Origin: JBLHKS01 sp047620505
Lineage (GTDB): Bacteria; Verrucomicrobiota; Verrucomicrobiia; Verrucomicrobiales; DEV007
DNA length: 44,943 nucleotides
Direction of reading: 5' to 3'
Assembly: GCA_047620505.1 (NCBI GenBank)
Contig: JBLHKS010000037.1
Span: 1-44,943, forward strand
The position numbers were made by a program, and so were the translations under genes. The notes under the pieces were generated by a model. That model was not told where the DNA came from and searched no databases. It saw nothing but the letters and a program-made list of their open reading frames with translations. Below, one piece after another: positions 24,074 to 33,400 of the stretch; positions within the stretch are counted from its first letter, which is position 1, and each line of letters opens with the position of its first letter.

Positions 24074-27000
24074 ATGAAACGTTCGCCGAAGCCCATCCCC
24101 ATTTTTGCCAGCCTCGCTTTCCTCTGGCTCAATCCTCTGCTCATCGCGGAAGAGCCGATCATGGATATTTACGTCAGCACGGGCGACAACCATTTCCTTG
24201 GCTCTTCTTTGCCGATTGATTCTCCGGCGAGCATCGACGCCACCTTCGATCTCTTTCGCGATGTCCACCACGCTCGCCGGATTTACTGGCGAGGGCTGGA
24301 GGCGTCCTGCTGGCTTGAGACGATGCACGCTCGGCCGGAGAATCCCCGCTACTCTTCGTTCTGGGATTGGCTCGTCGAATTGTACGAAACGGTTAGCCCT
24401 GACACGCTCGCGGTGAAGGCGGCGCATGAGCGAGGGATGGAAATCTGGGGGATGGGCTCGCTCTGGGACTGGGGCGGGCCAGCAGATACGCCGGGATTCG
24501 GCGACTACCCGTTTACCTTTGAATCGAAGCTGAAACTGGATCACCCGGAGTGGGCTCCGATCGACAAACACGGCGTCCGCCAGCAAGGAGGGCCGATCGA
24601 GTTGGCCTATCCGGAAGCGCGAAAGGCGCTCGTCGATCTGACAGTCCAAGAGACGCTGAAAGCGGGCTACGACGGCATCGCACTGCTTACTTACGTGGAA
24701 AATTATTCGATCCGATTCGAGGACGAATTCGGCTACAGCGATCCGATCGTCGGCGATTTCAAGAGGCAGTACCGGATCGATATTCGGACCGAGCCGTTTC
24801 GCCGAGGGGCTTCGCGGGCAGATTGGCTGAGATTGAGAGGCGGCTACGTCACCGCTTTTTTGCGTGAACTGAAAACCGAATTGGCCAAGCATGAAATCAA
24901 GCTCGGGATGGTGATCAATTCGGATACGCCGCGCCTGCCACAGTCCTGGAACGTGCCGGAACTCATGATTACCGCGGGAAGTCAGCACATGGACATCGAT
25001 ACGTGGGTTCGCGAAGGCATCGTTGATGAACTCCTCATTTATGGAAACAACAGCGGCCAGTCGCAGTTCAAAACCCTCGATGAACTCCAATTTCTGACGC
25101 GTGGAACCGAGACCTCGGTTAGCGTGATCACCTCCGGCCCGTTTCGCGCGGGTTGGAAGCCGTATCAGGACGAAGGCGTGCCCACGATCCTCGCCGTGAG
25201 CGACGACGTCCAGCATCTCTCGCGCGGTTTTGTGCCGGAACAGACGGTCGACGCCCTGAATTCGCCGGAACTCGCAGTGCGGCTTCGCGTGCTTCAGCAG
25301 GTCATCGATGGCGAGCTTGAAGCGGATTCCGAAACCCTGACGCCGCTAGCAGCTGCTGAGAATCTGATCGAACGGCGCATGGCTTTGCAGGCTCTCGGCA
25401 AGTCGAAGGATCCCGCAGTCGTGCCCGTGATCGAGAAGGGCCTGACCGATCCCGAAAATGGAGTCCGCTGCGTCGCGGCACTCGCATTAGCACAAAATCA
25501 CGGCCCAAATTCGGCGCGCGCGTTGCTCGAAGCGGTGGAGAAGCACGGCAATCACATGCTTCGCGAATGCGCAATCATCGCGCTGCGCCGGCTGCAACCT
25601 TCGCCGGTCGAAGAACTGTCTGCAGCGGCCCTCACCGCCCCAAACCCGCGAGTCCGCGAAGCCGCGATGCGATCGCTGATGCCAAACGCGACGTCGTCGA
25701 TGCTGCCGACGTTCGAAACGGGCCTGACGGATGCAGAAAGATTTCCACGATTCGCGGCCGCCGAGGCGCTCGGAAATATTCGCAAGAACCCAGCAGCTGC
25801 TGAGATTCTGATCGAAACGCTCAACCACGAAGACGTCGCCGTCGGCAATCGCGCTGCGGTTTCGCTTGGCCGCGTTGCCGCGCGGAACGAAGCGGAGCTG
25901 AAGTCCCTGCGTCCGAAAATCTTAGACTCGTTGCTCGCTGCCTTTCGACGTCACGCGGACCCGGACCTCGCCGATGCCGATTGGGGCTGGCGTCCAGTCG
26001 GAAACGCGATCCTCGATTTTGGCGATGAGGGCGCGCAGAAGCTTCGGGAGATTCGCGATCATTCGGAGAATCCGAGGCTCGCGGAGCTGGCCTGGCGGGT
26101 CGTCGATCTGACTCAGAAGATGAACACTTTCAGCGAAGTCACAGCCGAACAAAATGAAGCGGCGATGGCTCGGCGACCCGGCGGTGTTTCGAGCGACCTC
26201 CGAGTCGACCCGAAGGCGGGTGACGACGCGAATGACGGACGAAATATGCCGGTCAAAACCATCGCCCGAGCCATGCGGCTCGCTCAACCCGGCGACACGA
26301 TTCATCTCACGCTAGGCGTCTACTACGAGAGCGCCGATTTCACCAACAAACACGGCCTGCCTGGCAAGCCGATCACCCTCGACGGACATGGTGCGGTGCT
26401 CGATGGAAGTGAGCCGGTGACCTCAAAAGAATGGGAGCAGTTTTCGCCTGACCTGTATCGTCGGCAACACGTTTACAAGCGCACTGACGACGCCCTCGTG
26501 GCCCGCTGGTTTCTGCTTTGGGACGGGAAAATGCAGCGCATGGGACGCTGCTCGAAGGGCCCCAGTGAAGACCTGAAAACTGTCGCCGATCTTAAGCCCG
26601 GTGAGTGGACTTTCGTGAAAGACGAGGACGCTTTTTACTTGAAATTGGAGCCCGGTCAGGATCTCGACACTGCCAACATTCGCTATCCGAAGCGCAGCAG
26701 CGCCGTGGTTCAAAGCATTGCCGGATCGTGGCTGACCGTTAAAAACATCACCGGAACTCACGTCTACAACGACGGCTTCAACATTCATGGAGCGCAGCGA
26801 AACTTGGTCTTCGAAAACATCCGAGCAATCGAGTGCGGCGACGACGGTTTCAGCGCCCACGAAGATGTGGACTGCCAAATTGATGGCTTTGTTAGTATCG
26901 GAAACGCGACCGGCCTCTGCGACACCGGCACGAGCCAAACGCACTACCGAAATGTGTTCATCAAAGACTGCCATGGTTTCGATCTCTACTTCATCGGCTT

Positions 27001-27484
27001 GAAGCACTCGATGGAGAACGCCGTGATCGAAAGCAGCGCGGCGCGGACATTCTGGGTAGACGGCAATCAGCTTAAGGATGGTCAGCGCTGCCAGGTAACC
27101 CTGAAGAACGTCCTGATTCAACGCGTCGCGGATTCGCCACAGGAACTTCGAATCGGTCCGGGCGGAATTCTGCACGCTGATCGATGCACGTTCGAGGACG
27201 TCAACGTCATGCTCGCTCCGCGCGGCGCGGTCGATTTCCAGCGATGCGTTTTTACCGGAGGGGAAGCGAAACCGGACGTGCTGATTTTCCCAAACACGAT
27301 CTGGCAGGGTGCCGGAAATCTCTACGATATCAGAAGTCTCCGAGTCGCTCAGACCAGCTTCACCAGCAAGACGTTCGCCGATTTTCAGAAGCTCACCGGC
27401 AGCGAGAGCGAATCGCGTTGGGATTCAGCAGCTGCTGAAAACGAGGACATCGGCGTGGATAAATCAATTCTGCCCAACCGATAA
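24074..27484 (+). CDS. Large exported GHL10-like TIM barrel / HEAT-repeat / right-handed beta-helix protein
   Basis: The 1136-residue product begins with a signal peptide (SPKPIPIFASLAFLWLNPLL). Residues ~30-380 look like a glycosyl-hydrolase-like TIM barrel of the GHL10/DUF187 kind (VKAAHERGMEIWGMGSLWDW, GYDGIALLTYVENYSIRFED, LGMVINSDTPRLP). Residues ~420-680 are HEAT repeats (KDPAVVPVIEKGLTDPENGV, HEDVAVGNRAAVSLGRVAAR). From ~715 a DUF1565-type entry (DPKAGDDANDGRNMPVKTIA, QPGDTIHLTLGVYYES) opens a parallel beta-helix to about 1080. It is probably a secreted polysaccharide-binding or -cleaving protein; catalytic residues are not certain. A PQQ-propeller gene follows 87 bp later on the same strand. 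Large antisense openings over this gene are shadows. Confidence 0.8.
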   Translation: MKRSPKPIPIFASLAFLWLNPLLIAEEPIMDIYVSTGDNHFLGSSLPIDSPASIDATFDLFRDVHHARRIYWRGLEASCWLETMHARPENPRYSSFWDWLVELYETVSPDTLAVKAAHERGMEIWGMGSLWDWGGPADTPGFGDYPFTFESKLKLDHPEWAPIDKHGVRQQGGPIELAYPEARKALVDLTVQETLKAGYDGIALLTYVENYSIRFEDEFGYSDPIVGDFKRQYRIDIRTEPFRRGASRADWLRLRGGYVTAFLRELKTELAKHEIKLGMVINSDTPRLPQSWNVPELMITAGSQHMDIDTWVREGIVDELLIYGNNSGQSQFKTLDELQFLTRGTETSVSVITSGPFRAGWKPYQDEGVPTILAVSDDVQHLSRGFVPEQTVDALNSPELAVRLRVLQQVIDGELEADSETLTPLAAAENLIERRMALQALGKSKDPAVVPVIEKGLTDPENGVRCVAALALAQNHGPNSARALLEAVEKHGNHMLRECAIIALRRLQPSPVEELSAAALTAPNPRVREAAMRSLMPNATSSMLPTFETGLTDAERFPRFAAAEALGNIRKNPAAAEILIETLNHEDVAVGNRAAVSLGRVAARNEAELKSLRPKILDSLLAAFRRHADPDLADADWGWRPVGNAILDFGDEGAQKLREIRDHSENPRLAELAWRVVDLTQKMNTFSEVTAEQNEAAMARRPGGVSSDLRVDPKAGDDANDGRNMPVKTIARAMRLAQPGDTIHLTLGVYYESADFTNKHGLPGKPITLDGHGAVLDGSEPVTSKEWEQFSPDLYRRQHVYKRTDDALVARWFLLWDGKMQRMGRCSKGPSEDLKTVADLKPGEWTFVKDEDAFYLKLEPGQDLDTANIRYPKRSSAVVQSIAGSWLTVKNITGTHVYNDGFNIHGAQRNLVFENIRAIECGDDGFSAHEDVDCQIDGFVSIGNATGLCDTGTSQTHYRNVFIKDCHGFDLYFIGLKHSMENAVIESSAARTFWVDGNQLKDGQRCQVTLKNVLIQRVADSPQELRIGPGGILHADRCTFEDVNVMLAPRGAVDFQRCVFTGGEAKPDVLIFPNTIWQGAGNLYDIRSLRVAQTSFTSKTFADFQKLTGSESESRWDSAAAENEDIGVDKSILPNR

Positions 27485-27571
27485 CCACTGCGAATTTTCG
27501 AATCGGTCGTTTTGACGAAAGATTAGAACTGCCAGGGATGATATTGGGCGAACCACTTCGATTCAATTCTC

Positions 27572-28747
27572 ATGCGACCTCTATTCTTCGTTATCCCCTT
27601 CCTTATTCTCTCCTTCGGACTAACCATTTCCCATGGAGCCGATTGGCCAACTCTGCGTGGGCCAGATCATAACGGAATCTCCGATGCGAAACTCACTTTG
27701 GTCGAAGATGAACCCGAACGACTCTGGAAGACGGTCGCGGGCAGAGGCAACGGCGGCGTGGTCGTCGAAAACGGTCTGGCGCTGGTTTACGGGACTGGTC
27801 AGCAGAATCTAACCTGCATCGATGCGGAGACCGGCGACATGCTCTGGACCAAGGGCAATCTGGACGAGTGGTACGGCCATCACACGCCTACCCTGCATGA
27901 AGGAAAGGTCTACGCTCAATCCTTTCAGACCGAAACGAACCCACCGAAGGCTCGCTGTTTCGACGCCAAAACCGGCGACGAAATCTGGAGCGTCGAACTG
28001 CCGCTGACCGGAGGAAAGCGCTCCTGGGGCATGGCCGGATCGCCGCTGATTCTCGATGGTCTGGTTTATCTCAATGCGGGTGGCGGCGTCGCGCTCAAGG
28101 CTGAGAACGGCGAGTCGGTTTGGGAATTTGACGGTTGGCCCGGTTTGGCGACTCCCGTCCTTTTCCAACAAGGCGGCAAAGACGCGATCGCCTTTTTCCT
28201 CGGTCAGCAGCTGCTAGCGCGCGACCTGAAAACGGGTGCCGAATTGTGGTCGATCCCTTGGGAAACGAATTCCGCCGTTAACGCCTGCCTTCCCATATTT
28301 TTCGATGGCAAAGTCCTCATCAACAGCGGCTACGGCCTGCATCCGGCGCTCTTCGATATCGCGAGCGGCGAGCCGAAAGAAATCTGGCGGAAGGAAAACG
28401 GCGGCCACGCGTTTGCGGCTTCGATTCTCCATGAAGGGCTTGTCTACGGCTTCTTCAACAACTCGTTTGCCTGCATGGATCCAGCCGACGGGACTCTGCT
28501 CTGGAGATCGGAGGGAACGGGATCGGCGCTGATGATCGATGGGCAATTCGTCTGGATTTCCGAGAAGGGCGAACTGAAAGTCGGCCCGGTATCGAAAGTC
28601 GGCCCGGTATCGAAAGACGGTTTTGAACCCACGCTCATCGCGCAAGTCCACAGCGGCATCGTGCGCAACAACCCAGCTTATGTGGACGGCAAACTTTTCC
28701 TGAAGAACGAAAAGGGTGAAGTCGTCTGCGTGCGGATTGCTCAGTGA
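27572..28747 (+). CDS. Exported PQQ-like beta-propeller protein
   Basis: The 391-residue product has a signal peptide (LFFVIPFLILSFGLTISHGA) followed by the frequent motif DWPTLRGPDHNGIS. Propeller blades follow, with the PQQ_2-type tryptophan-docking pattern: CIDAETGDMLWTKG, CFDAKTGDEIWSVEL, ALKAENGESVWEFDG, ARDLKTGAELWSIPW, CMDPADGTLLWRSEG. These are WD-like blades without proof of PQQ binding; such proteins are common in Planctomycetes and Verrucomicrobia. It may act with the upstream beta-helix protein in carbohydrate use. Codons near the end contain a perfect tandem duplication that gives KVGPVS twice. Confidence 0.85.
   Translation: MRPLFFVIPFLILSFGLTISHGADWPTLRGPDHNGISDAKLTLVEDEPERLWKTVAGRGNGGVVVENGLALVYGTGQQNLTCIDAETGDMLWTKGNLDEWYGHHTPTLHEGKVYAQSFQTETNPPKARCFDAKTGDEIWSVELPLTGGKRSWGMAGSPLILDGLVYLNAGGGVALKAENGESVWEFDGWPGLATPVLFQQGGKDAIAFFLGQQLLARDLKTGAELWSIPWETNSAVNACLPIFFDGKVLINSGYGLHPALFDIASGEPKEIWRKENGGHAFAASILHEGLVYGFFNNSFACMDPADGTLLWRSEGTGSALMIDGQFVWISEKGELKVGPVSKVGPVSKDGFEPTLIAQVHSGIVRNNPAYVDGKLFLKNEKGEVVCVRIAQ
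28576..28611 (+). repeat. Perfect 18-bp tandem duplication inside the PQQ-propeller gene
   Basis: The unit GAAAGTCGGCCCGGTATC occurs twice head to tail (28576-28593 and 28594-28611), encoding the six residues KVGPVS twice in frame. A third partial copy (GAAAG) follows. The exact match suggests a recent slippage event. Confidence 0.9.
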
Positions 28748-28853
28748 GCGCGAATATCGCCACGCCTCCGGTTCCACGGACAAGCACCGTCTTCGATCAG
28801 CGGTCACTCGATTAGTTCGGTTGACGAGCGCTCTTGAATCACGATTCTAGGCC

Positions 28854-30437
28854 ATGGCTCAACAAAACGTTCTCATCGCCGGCGAGTGGCGCGCCGCCGA
28901 CGCCTCCAGTTTCTTCCAATCCGAAAACCCAGCTACAAAAGCGGCTCTGCCTGACGAATATCCAGTCAGCAATTGGGCGGACTGCGACGCTGCGCTCAAC
29001 TCGGCTTCCGAAGCATTCCAGCAGCTGCTGACGACGCCGGACCGCGGCGCGAAGATCGCCGACTTCCTCGAAGGGTTCGCAACCGCGCTCGAAGCTCGCA
29101 AAGATAGTCTCGTCGAGATGGCCAACGCGGAGACCGGGCTGCCCACTGCACCTCGGCTCGGCGACGTGGAATTTCCGCGCACAACCGGGCAACTTCGCCA
29201 AGCTGCGGGTGCGGCTCGGAGCGGTTCGTGGGCGTTGCCGACGATCGACACGGCAGCCGGGATTCGCTCGGTTTACGGACCGCTCGGGCCGGTCTGCGTC
29301 TTCGGGCCGAACAACTTTCCCTTCGCTTTCAACGGTGCGGCTGGCGGCGATTTTGCGGCAGCGGTTGCAGCTGGAAATCCGGTTATCGCGAAAGCGAATT
29401 CGTCTCATCCCGGCACAACGCGGATTCTCGCCGAGGCAGCCCACGAAGCGGCTCAGTCGACCGGGATGCCGGCCGGGATGGTCCAGCTGATCTACCGCAC
29501 GGCTCACGAAGACGGCGAGAAACTGGTTAGCGATCCGCGTGTCGGAGCGACTGGCTACACCGGATCGCGTAACGCAGGGCTCAAGCTCAAAGGTGCCGCT
29601 GACGGCGCGGGTAAGCCGATTTATCTGGAACTTTCCAGCGTCAACCCAGTCGTGTTTTTACCTGGTGCGATTGCCGAGCGCGGAGCCGCCCTCGCCGAGG
29701 AATTCGCTGGCAGCTGCTTGATGGGAGCCGGCCAATTCTGCACGAATCCAGGTTTGGTGGTTTTGTTAGCCAGCGACGCGACTGAAGCGTTCATCAAAGA
29801 CGTGGCCGACCGCTTCGGCGCAGCTCCAGTGGGCACGCTCCTGAGTCGATCGGTCGAGTCCTCACTGAGCCAGAATCTCGCGACGCTTGCGGGTGCCGGG
29901 GCCGAAGTTCTAGTCGGCAACGGGCCGGGTGATGATTCTCGCTTCTCCGTCGCCAACACGCTTCTTCGCGTCAGCGGAAAGCAGTTCATCGCCGATCCAG
30001 AAATGATGCAGACCGAGGCTTTCGGAAACGCTTCGCTCCTCGTCGTCGCCGATTCGATCGACGAAGTCTGCAAGGTTCTGGCTGCGCTCGAAGGCAATCT
30101 GACCGGCTGTGTTTACAGCGACACGAACGGGTCGGATGATGCGGCCTACGACCAGGTGGCACCGATCTTGCGCCAGAAAGTTGGGCGGCTTCTTAACGAT
30201 AAAATGCCGACTGGCGTGGCCGTTTCCGCTGCGATGAACCACGGCGGGCCCTACCCAGCCACCAGTCATCCGGGCTTCACCGCAGTCGGCATTCCGGGCG
30301 CGATTTTGCGTTTCGGCATGCTCCAGTGCTACGACGCGGTTCGCCCGAATCGGCTTCCAGCGATTCTCCAAGATTCGAATCCGACAGGGGCTTGGCGTCT
30401 CGTCGACGGAGCTTGGACTCAGGGTGAGCTGAGTTGA
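28854..30437 (+). CDS. NADP-dependent aldehyde dehydrogenase, alpha-ketoglutaric-semialdehyde type
   Basis: The 527-residue enzyme belongs to the aldehyde dehydrogenase branch that oxidises 2,5-dioxopentanoate to 2-oxoglutarate at the end of non-phosphorylative pentose or sugar-acid catabolism. Visible sites: Asn154 in FGPNNFPFAF, Lys180 in VIAKANSSHPG, Glu259 in LELSSVNPV and the nucleophile Cys296 in GAGQFCTNPG. The SSHPGTT block instead of KxHPxxP and the FCTNPGL block are typical of this branch. Near the C-terminus are PYPATSHPGFTAVG and the usual domain end. It stands as a single gene, convergent with the large protease gene at a 6-bp gap. The exact substrate is inferred. Confidence 0.9.
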   Translation: MAQQNVLIAGEWRAADASSFFQSENPATKAALPDEYPVSNWADCDAALNSASEAFQQLLTTPDRGAKIADFLEGFATALEARKDSLVEMANAETGLPTAPRLGDVEFPRTTGQLRQAAGAARSGSWALPTIDTAAGIRSVYGPLGPVCVFGPNNFPFAFNGAAGGDFAAAVAAGNPVIAKANSSHPGTTRILAEAAHEAAQSTGMPAGMVQLIYRTAHEDGEKLVSDPRVGATGYTGSRNAGLKLKGAADGAGKPIYLELSSVNPVVFLPGAIAERGAALAEEFAGSCLMGAGQFCTNPGLVVLLASDATEAFIKDVADRFGAAPVGTLLSRSVESSLSQNLATLAGAGAEVLVGNGPGDDSRFSVANTLLRVSGKQFIADPEMMQTEAFGNASLLVVADSIDEVCKVLAALEGNLTGCVYSDTNGSDDAAYDQVAPILRQKVGRLLNDKMPTGVAVSAAMNHGGPYPATSHPGFTAVGIPGAILRFGMLQCYDAVRPNRLPAILQDSNPTGAWRLVDGAWTQGELS

Positions 30438-30443
30438 TTTGGC

Positions 30444-33400
30444 CTACTCAAATCCGCTCACTTCAACACGAGCGAACAATTTTCCGCCGGCCGACCAGGC
30501 CGCTTGCAGCTGGACCGCGACGAGCGTGCCAACCGTTCCCGGGTTGGTCTCGCGCGTTACCCAGGATCCTTCCGCCAAGGTCGTCGAAGTCTGAATTTCG
30601 TAGTTCAGATGGGCGATTGCCCGGTTGAACCGAATCACCGGCGGACTAACCGAGTCGTCGATCTGGCTGCGAAGAAATTCCCCATCCGCGACGAACGGAT
30701 TTCCGCCCAGGCCGAATTCCTGACCGTTGGAAGCGCCGTCGCCGTCCTCGTCTCGAGCTGCCAGCTCCTCGACCGTTCCGGGCGCGAGGACTGCCCCAGC
30801 TGCAACGGCTTGAGCCGCCAGCCATTCGGAAAACGTCTGCTCGATCGAAAATGTGGGCGTGTTAGAGCTATCCGTGTTGTTGGTCAAAGTGATCGGTCCA
30901 GTTGAAGCTCCGCTTGGAACAGTCGCGGTGATTTCGGTAGGGCTCACGACGGCAAAAACCGCGTCGATCGCCCCGAACTTCACCGAACGAGTCTTATCAA
31001 GATTGGTTCCCGTGATCGTCACCACGACTCCGAGTCGCCCACGATCTGGATCGATCGAAGCCACGGTCATCGGCCCGTCTGGCGCGATCAAACCCGTGTC
31101 CGTCGCGGCGGCACCCAGCTGGTCCGCTGCGTTGTGGGCTCGAACCCAATAGAAATAGCTCGTGCCGACCACGGCGCTCGTGTCGTCGTAAGTCAAAGTC
31201 CCAGCCGGGATCGTTACAATTCTGGGCGCTGTGCTGAGGTCGTTCGTTTCACTACGATAGATTCGATACGAGTTGGCCGAACCGACAGCATCCCAGTTCA
31301 GCCGGATCAAATTGTGAATCGTCCCGTTGGTCGCGCTGAAACTCCCGGGTGCGGCGAGCTTGTAGGTCAGGACAACTTCATCGATCCAGCCGGCGTCGCT
31401 GCCTGCGGAAGCCGACCCATCTTTCTGGTAAACCCAAGTCAGCGTCTGCGTTCCAGACGGAATCGTGATCACGCTCTTTTGTGCCCAATCGATCTCGCCC
31501 GAAATGCTGTCGTTGGCCGTTCCGTTGATGTTGAATCGCAAAAAATCGAAGCCACTCTCGCTCGAAACCTTCCACCAGAAGGAGAGAATCTGAGCGCCGT
31601 CAAAATTCATGGAGGCGGTCAGCGTCGAAGTCTCTGAATCCGAGATCGGCCCGGATTGCGCCGCGTCAACGCCGTCATGATTCGTCGTTGATTGGCCAAA
31701 CCAGGTTTGCGGTCCACTCGTCGCCCAGGTGAGCTGGGTCGTGTCAAAATCTAACGCATCCGGAAGAGCCGGACTGATCGTGATCAGCAGCTGCTGGTCA
31801 GTCGAGCCCGACCCGTTCGTCGCCGTGATCGTTGCCGTCGCCTGGCCGAGCGCCGTGGGAACTCCGGTGATCTGGCCAGTTCCCGAATCGATTCCCAGCC
31901 CGGTAGGCAGGCCAGTTGCGCTGAAGCTCGTCGCTCCGAGCGCAACCACATCGAAAGAGAATGCCTCGTTCGCCGCGCCTCCGGTTTCGGACGCGCTGGT
32001 GAAGGTCGGCCCCGGGCTGTCTGACGCTAACGCAAATTCATCGACCCAGCCGGCATCTGACCCGTCCGAAACTGATCCATCTTTGACGTATTCGATCCGA
32101 ATGGTCGAGGTTGATCCGCCAGCCAGCGCGTGGGAGACCTGAGCCCAATCAACCTCGCCTGAAATTTCTTGAATCAGGACGGCGTTAACGAGAAAACGAA
32201 GCTTGTCGAAGCCGGCTTCGCTTGAAACCTTCCACCAGAAAGTGAGGGCGTCACCGCCAGCAGCTGCTGTGACCGAAGTTTCGAAAAACGCCGTCTGGTC
32301 ATGCGTGATCGCCGGGCTTTGCGCCGCGTCAACGCCGTCGTTGGTCTCCGTGGTCTGCAGAGTCCAGGTTTGAGCGCTCTGGGTGAAGACTCGCGACGTG
32401 TCGATCGCGACCTGCAGCGCGCTTTCGCTAACAGTGATCGTCAACGTCTCGTTGTCCGTTCCAGCTGAATTCGTCGCCGAAATCGTCGCCGTAAAAACGC
32501 CGTCAGACGGAGGCGTCCACGAAATCGCGCCGGTGCCCGCGTTCACCGTCATGCCAGCTGGCTCATTTGAAATTGCGAAACTCGAAGGCGTGTTGCTGGC
32601 CGTGATCTGGTAGCTGAACGGATCGCCGCTGAAGCCGGTTGAACTCAGCGTGCTCGTGATCACCGGCGTGATGAAATCGTCGTTGTTGATCGTCCCGACG
32701 CCGATCCCATCGGAAATCACGGCGTTGGTCGGGCTGCTCAGCCGCACCTCAAAATTCTCGTGCTCTTCCGCGGTCGTATCGCCGTTGATCGTGATCGAAA
32801 CCGTCTTGCTCGTGTCGCTTGGGTTGAATGTCAGCGGCCCGCTCGCGGTCACGTAGTCGTTATCAGGCGTGGTCGCCGTTCCGTCGAAAGTCTGGTACTG
32901 AACCGTAACGGTTTCGTTGCTGCTTCGAACCAGGCTGACCGTAAAATTCATCGTCTGAGTTCCGCTGTTACCCTCGGTCAGCTGCAAGTCGTCGATCGAA
33001 AGCGCGTCGTCCTGATTCACACCATCGAGAGAAGTCGCGCCCGCGCTCAAGGGATCCAGCCAATCGCTCAGCCGCGTCGCGGTCGTTCCGCCACCGGTCC
33101 AGGAAACTGAGATTCTACCATAAGAATCGTACTCGTCATTGCCGCAAGCCGCGTTGCCGCCCGTGAGGTCGCCGATGATGCGGCCGGCGAGATTGAAGAG
33201 CGGGGAGCCTGACGAACCGCCCTCAGTCGTGCCGTGATCCCAATCGAGAACTCGGACGTGAGTCGCGCCATCGTCGACGGTGTTGTCGAGATCGAAACTG
33301 ATCCGCTTTTCCGCCACAGCCGGGTGGTGAATCCCGGTGGCCGCGCCATTCGTGAAAGCACGATCCCAGCCGGAATAGAAAACGTTGTAGGCCAACGGAA

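Noticed and set aside
23942..25216. A 424-codon minus-strand open frame
   Set aside because: Antisense to the beta-helix fusion protein, whose signal peptide and domains are clear.
26423..27175. A 250-codon minus-strand open frame
   Set aside because: Antisense to the beta-helix part of the same gene; no domain or start context.
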